A program made the position numbers and the translations under genes. From Allantophomopsis cytisporea (lineage: Eukaryota; Ascomycota; Leotiomycetes; Phacidiales; Phacidiaceae), in contig CP103032.1 in the NCBI GenBank assembly GCA_024752435.1, positions 434,001 through 498,000 on the forward strand: a stretch of DNA of 64,000 nucleotides. Reading direction: 5' to 3'. The notes under the pieces are model-generated. The model was not told where the DNA came from. It was given only the letters and a program-made list of their open reading frames with translations, and did not search any database. Shown here one piece after another: positions 59,341-64,000 of this stretch; positions within the stretch are counted from its first letter, which is position 1; each line of letters begins with the position of its first letter.

Positions 59341-60828
59341 CTAGCAGGAAAGGTCATATGTCATGAACTGATCACAGTAATCTGGATCACCTGCGGTCCC
59401 ATCTGCGTCGTAAGCATCAGCTGCTGTGACTGACAAGAGATTACAATTATAGTGGCCTGTGGCACTTGGGTAACCAATTTGATAACTGAGGCACCCTGCT
59501 TGAGCTGCACAGTCTGCTGCGCACTCAGCTTGGGCATCTGTTTGGATGTCGATTGTAGTCAAGATGTAATCTCCATCGATACAACCAGGGATTCCGGTAC
59601 AAAGAGCGGGAGAGGCGTTCTCTGTTGAACTTGTAGATGTCAATGTCGTGGATGTTGAGTCGGTGGTAGATGTTGGGACGATAGTTGTTGTTGGTTCGTC
59701 AGAAGTTGATGTTGTGGAGTCAGTGGTGGCTACGGACTCGGTAGTCAATGTGGTAGACGGAGAATCAGAGGTTGGAGTCGATGTCGAGGTTGATGAATCA
59801 GTGGAGGTCGTAGAGTCATTGGAGGATGATGAATCAGTGGTCGAACTTAGAGTCGAAGTTGATGAATCGGTGGAAGTTGATGAATCAGTGGTCGAAGTTG
59901 GACTTGAGGCTGACGAGTCCGTGATAGTTGATGAATCGCTTGAAGTCGCTGAACCGGTGGAGGTCGATGATTCGGTGGAGGTCACGGAGGTTGTAGAGTG
60001 AGTGGAGGTCGTTGAAACAGAAGCTGAAGACGACGAACTTGAATCGAAGGTTGAGGTACTGGTAATAGCAGAAGCAAGTGAAGTCGCAGAGAACGAGTTA
60101 AAAATAGGAGAGCTAATGAAGCCAGATGAAGCCGTAGTTGGCAAAGACGAAGTAGAATTCGAAAGGGTCGTGGTCAACGGTATCTGAGTAGAGAACGATG
60201 TTGCGGAGTTCAAACTGCTGGTAATCGACGAATAATCGTGGATTATGCTGCTGTTTAGGGTCACCGATAATGGGGTCGTGGTAGGAAAGGTTCTTGACAT
60301 GGACATATTTAGACTGTAATTTCCAACCGGCATAGTGGGCAATGTTTGTCCTGATTCTGTAGACATTACAGATCCTGTAGATATCCTCGAGGATGGTCGA
60401 CCACCACCAGCCATACCAGGAGGAACAATTGGAGGTGGGGTAGTTGAACTTGCTGCAGCACCAAGAGTAAGACTGGACAGAATACTTGATGGTGAAGGAA
60501 AGACTGGATAGCTACAATTGGAAACTATCAATTTAGCCCTAATGGCAAGTGTCAGAATGACTTACAGAGTTACCGTCTCAGTTTTTGTTGTTGTAACTCT
60601 CGTGTTGAGTTGAGTTGGTACATTGTCAACAACAATAGTCACGCCGTCAAAGCTGATTGTGGTACTCGTCTCAACATATTGGTTGATGAGCACCTCCCCA
60701 ACGATTACCCTCGGTTCTAATTGTAAGTAGACGACTTGTGGACAGTTATTGTCATTGAGTTGACTGGGTTCAGTAGCCGATACGAGTAGCGAAGAAAGAA
60801 ATAGCAAAGTAAAGTGAAGGAAGAGCAT
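59341..60828 (-). CDS. Secreted Ser/Thr-rich protein with C-terminal apple-like Cys module
   Basis: Exons 60828-60566 and 60511-59341 give 477 aa. A signal peptide (MLFLHFTLLFLSSLLVSA) leads into a short beta-like region with VDNVPTQLNTRVTTTKTETV. Residues about 100-380 are over half Ser and Thr, with many TSTxSSTSTDS-type units that should be heavily O-mannosylated, giving a stiff stalk. The end holds eight Cys: CTGIPGC, then AECAADCAAQAGCLSYQIG, YNCN, DYCDQ and DLSC. The AECAxxCxxxxGCxSYQxG spacing is that of PAN/apple or WSC-like domains that bind carbohydrate or protein. There is no C-terminal hydrophobic tail, so no GPI anchor. A cell-wall-attached or released surface protein is the likely role. 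The repeat region gives long antisense frames that are not genes. Confidence 0.85.
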
Positions 60829-62386
60829 ATTGCTGAGCAGGTTTTTGTAAGCAGTTCAAGAGCAAAATCAGAAAATGCTCAAAAGAAATCCAGATGATGG
60901 CGCACCACGTACCATTATATGTATAATTCTGTTGCACCTGGACTTTTAGGGATATGACGGCTCCATTACAACGTCCACAAGCCTTTCGCATTCCCGGCTT
61001 TCGATGTCGGAGACTCCGGTTTTCTACTTGATAGAGATCGTGGTGGGTCTTACTTACTGTCTTAGATCGGAGAAAGGTCCTAACCTATCAGAAGGCTTGC
61101 ACGCGTCTTAGTTCCAGATCTCGGTTAACTCTCTTAGATTTCACTTGTGGCTCAACGCTCGTACAAACACAATCAGTTATGTTCTTCTTGTAAAAGTAAA
61201 TGACGACCTTACAAGTAATTATGTATCTACAACACATCATTTTCCCCATTAATTTCTGTAAAGCTCAAAGTATTCTGAAGTACGTTGTTCTCATGGGCAG
61301 AATGAATCTACTGAGATTTTATATGGACCGACTACCTTATTTCGTCACCAGCATGATAGTGTACGCACTTCTATGCCGCCGCCATTGCCATATATTCACG
61401 CGCTTAAGTGAGTGGGGGATCCTTTAATAAATGGATATGTAGATCACCTCCGCAAACAGAGCTTCCGCCAGCCATAGCTACGTGCTAAGCTTTGTAAGGG
61501 AGCGGCAAAGCTGACTAGATCTAACCAAGTGCGGTAAGTAGCTATTCTAGACCAGCCGCAGATAATAGAGCCCCTGAACTTCGATCTCATCATGTAATGT
61601 AGGTATTATTATGCGCAAAGACTAATCCGTGTATCAGGTATTAGTACGACATGTTAGAAAACGACTTTAACTGTATGGCTTCATGTAGTCATCTATTAGC
61701 TGAAGTCAAGAAAAATTGTTATGTTTGTATGATTTCCTTAGCGACTCAGTTTAGAACCATGGTCCTAAAATGATGAACTAAGCAATGAAATCTACAAGAA
61801 ATAGAATAGATGAGATATCAAGCACGTGGGTGTTCTGCTGTAGGTCTCAGTCACCGAGTTCTGCCACTAGATTAAGTAAAGTAAAGCACCTAACATGATA
61901 TAATGCGGTGGTATTACAATCAATCTCCCTTTCTCACTTCCGTCGACTTTTATTAAACGAGACATTTTGCAAGTCTCCGCCGTTGAATCTCAAGCTCTGA
62001 ATGCCATTGTTCGGACTGGAAGTGCCTCATACCTAGTACGCAGTAGATCGAGTTGATCGTGAGAAAGAAGTATCTCTATAGTGTGCTACGAGTACTATCA
62101 TACACGGCCCTTATACTCGCTCGCACTCGTGGTATTCATGTCAAGGCCGAGTCTAAAGATTTCTGAGTTCTTCCTCTATGGAGACTATCTTTCTGATTTT
62201 CTATGAAAGTGAAGCTTGTCTGATTGCTTGTTATGGTAGGCTATATGAATCCACAGCTGTGCTAACCTGTATTATAGCATGGATCTACGCTTGGATATTA
62301 TTCTGGCGGGTCTTTTGCGATGTCAATAGTTCAGAGCGCAAAATTGATATGCAAACAACATTTCGCCTATTGTCTGACATTCTGAT
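60829..62386. other. AT-rich gene-free interval
   Basis: About 1.56 kb without a supportable gene. Short frames at 61200-61427 and 62178-62390 (+) are Leu/Ile/Cys-rich with no domain. I see no inverted repeats or transposase remains. Confidence 0.4.
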
Positions 62387-62942
62387 TTAGGTTATGTCTA
62401 TGGGGGGTCTTCCTGCTCCACGAGCCCATACAATACCCGCAACCAATGTCGCGATTATTGCTGAGATACCAGCATATAGTGGTACAATATAACCTAACAT
62501 GGCTACACTTGTCAAGGTTGCGAAGATACCTCCAGCAGGCGTAAATCCACCATACATCCATGCCTGAAATCCGGCCGCAAGAGAACCTATAATCTCAGTA
62601 TGTGATGCTATATAATAAGGCTTATAGCCCAAGGTTGACACAGGACTTACCGCTTATAACGCCGGCGGGCCCAAATCCACCCAAGATGAATAGTAGAGTG
62701 ATAACAACAGTGAAAGTAATCCACCAAGCAGCAATGACGGCGAGAACATCTGTGTCATATTAATAGCTTTCTGAGTCGAGAATGAAGACTAGCTTACGGG
62801 GAGTAGACAACCAGGCAGTGAAATCGCTCCAGTATGGCCTTGTGTAGTTCCATAAAAGTGAACGTTCGAAGACGAAATCGTTCAAACCATCGACAATGGA
62901 AGACGACCGGGTAAAGTTGAGGGATGCGACAATGAGATTCAT
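62387..62942 (-). CDS. Ifi-6-16/ISG12-like small membrane protein
   Basis: Exons 62942-62798, 62749-62651 and 62586-62387 give 147 aa. After a soluble N terminus of about 48 residues come two or three hydrophobic segments. The core, GGFGPAGVISGSLAAGFQAW then GGFTPAGGIFATLTSVAMLG, follows the Ifi-6-16 pattern (GFt-aGI-aGS-AA-fQ, then GG-ia-lqS-g--G) known from interferon-induced IFI6, IFI27 and their relatives, which are mitochondrial or ER membrane proteins affecting apoptosis; fungal members exist but are little studied. The intron joins (C|AT, G|GT) restore the motif exactly. An alternative frame opening at 62641 is only intron read-through. The end is short and polar (GRPPIDIT). Family call is by eye; function in fungi is unknown. 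Confidence 0.8.
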
Positions 62943-64000
62943 CTTGAGCTTGAAAACCAGCAGGAATGAGCCGTGATGATTGATGTGCGAGTTTCGTCGA
63001 GAATTTATATAGCCATATACCTTGAACAACACGGTGGTGCGGTGTGTATATCTCACTGTATCACTGCATACAATAAGTTCAGTAGAACAAATAAGATTCA
63101 ATCCTTGCTTACCTCCCTAGCGGTGAAAGTCGAGGCTGCATGTCTGCATAACGCGACTGCATTCCCCAATAACGGCATGTAGATATGTCCTACGATTGGG
63201 ATTGGTGTTTTCTTCAACCTTATGATATTGACACGTATCTGTGCGGGGTAAAGCGTATTCAAGGTTTAAGCACTTTGGCAGGAAAGCCTGACTGACTACA
63301 GGGCTGTCGATCGATCGCTCTTCAGGCATTCGACTGATTTCAGTCAAACCCAAGTCTCGTAGCTTATGGAATAATAAGGCTTCAGCTTGTGCTGGATGAT
63401 ACGACGGCTTTATTGTAAGATTATCCCAATGCAAAGACCGGAAAGGCTTTGAGAAACTTGTTCGAATCTCAGGCGAAAGGAAGCAATATCATGTCATGCA
63501 GTAGGAGGTTATTTCCATGCAAGGTGTAAAGACGTGTATCTTGGATTTCCGTTGGGCAGCGCTACATACATACAGCCTTTTGAACTCATAGAACTCTAAT
63601 GAGATTCTTGTGCCACAGATTAACGTTTGAACATATCCTGCGTAGTTATCAATACCCCAATCTTTATTGGCGATTAAAATTTGAGATGGTGACATGTGAA
63701 AGGTCTACGTATTATTCAGTCATACATGAGACCTCCTCTTGTTCCTGGCGCAAGTAAGTCACAATTATAACGCCGGTAGAAGATTTCCTCTACTTCTTAT
63801 TTCTTCTAATAAATCAGTGTGTTGTTAATATCTCCTAGTAATCTTGCTCTGTATCTGACTAGTCTATTGAATCTATTCAAAACCTATAAGAGACCATTTT
63901 GTATAAATGGGAGATGCCATAGTAAGTGTCTATGAGTACATGATTTAGACTAAGGATGTCGTTTTAAGAATCGCTGAGCTTAAGATCGTGAAGTCCGCTC
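62943..64000. other. Right-hand gene-free end
   Basis: About 1.06 kb with no gene supported. Frames at 63117-63434 and 63489-63695 (-) are short and domain-free. The upstream promoter of the Ifi-6-16-like gene should be in the first few hundred bases. Confidence 0.4.

Noticed and set aside
59648..60187. Plus-strand Val/Glu/Asp-rich frames
   Set aside because: They are the antisense image of the Ser/Thr repeats of the secreted protein.
1..64000. tRNA, rRNA, or transposon genes
   Set aside because: Scanning by eye I found no tRNA T-loop with matching cloverleaf, no rRNA segment, and no transposase or reverse transcriptase motif. A covariance-model and repeat-library search would be needed to exclude small or decayed copies.

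Overview
This window reads as nuclear DNA of a filamentous ascomycete. Genes are split by short GT-AG introns (about 46 to 138 nt), start codons sit in CC(A)CC-ATG-like contexts, and protein families are typically fungal. The protein flavour (Knr4, Puf3, Psf1, proteinase K-like protease ending in NGNGA) suggests Pezizomycotina, perhaps Leotiomycetes; that placement is inference from memory of families, not from a search. I rebuilt 22 gene models by joining exons by eye. Several natural starts differ from the longest open frame, because many long frames open on GTG or TTG.

Layout. 1-3 kb: gene-free. 3.0-4.9: Knr4/Smi1 cell-wall regulator (+). 6.3-7.0: Vps68/TMEM50 membrane protein (+). 7-9.6: AT-rich desert. 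9.7-11.0: secreted subtilisin-like protease (-). 11-12.9: gene-free. 12.9-14.3: divergent pair, mitochondrial GGQ rescue factor (-) and serine palmitoyltransferase small subunit (+). 16-22.3: a dense housekeeping block: Psf1 (-), Cdc123 (-), Cwc21 (+), peroxisomal enoyl-CoA isomerase (-), Pet100 (+), TACO1 (-). 22.6-28.8: the very large HEAT-repeat protein Laa1/HEATR5 (+). 29.4-29.8: possible small secreted protein (-). 32.0-34.3: Mis6/CENP-I (+). 34.9-36.1: medium-chain quinone oxidoreductase-like protein (+). 37.2-40.3: Puf3-like Pumilio RNA-binding protein with six exons (-). 40.3-48.2: nearly 8 kb with no convincing gene but many microsatellites and a triple CACGTG cluster. 48.2-48.7: single-pass membrane protein (+). 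50.6-54.1: Gpi13 (+). 54.9-56.2: Fmp32/CCDC90-like mitochondrial coiled-coil protein (+). 56.7-57.5: unrecognised conserved-looking protein with an intron right behind its stop (-). 57.9-58.3: coiled-coil orphan (+). 59.3-60.8: secreted Ser/Thr-rich protein with an apple-like Cys module (-). 62.4-62.9: an Ifi-6-16 (ISG12)-like membrane protein (-).

How genes relate. There is no operon or obvious biosynthetic cluster. Three neighbours (GGQ rescue factor, Pet100, TACO1) all serve mitochondrial translation or cytochrome c oxidase, and Puf3 is known in yeast as the regulator of mRNAs for that same process; I take their proximity as suggestive at most. Many small genes sit in head-to-head pairs 230-420 bp apart (probable shared promoters) and tail-to-tail pairs under 200 bp apart. 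The least explained items are the Ifi-6-16-like protein, the stop-adjacent 3'UTR intron, the subtilase stop codon inside a splice donor, the run of stop-free introns divisible by three, and the long microsatellite-rich interval upstream of Puf3.
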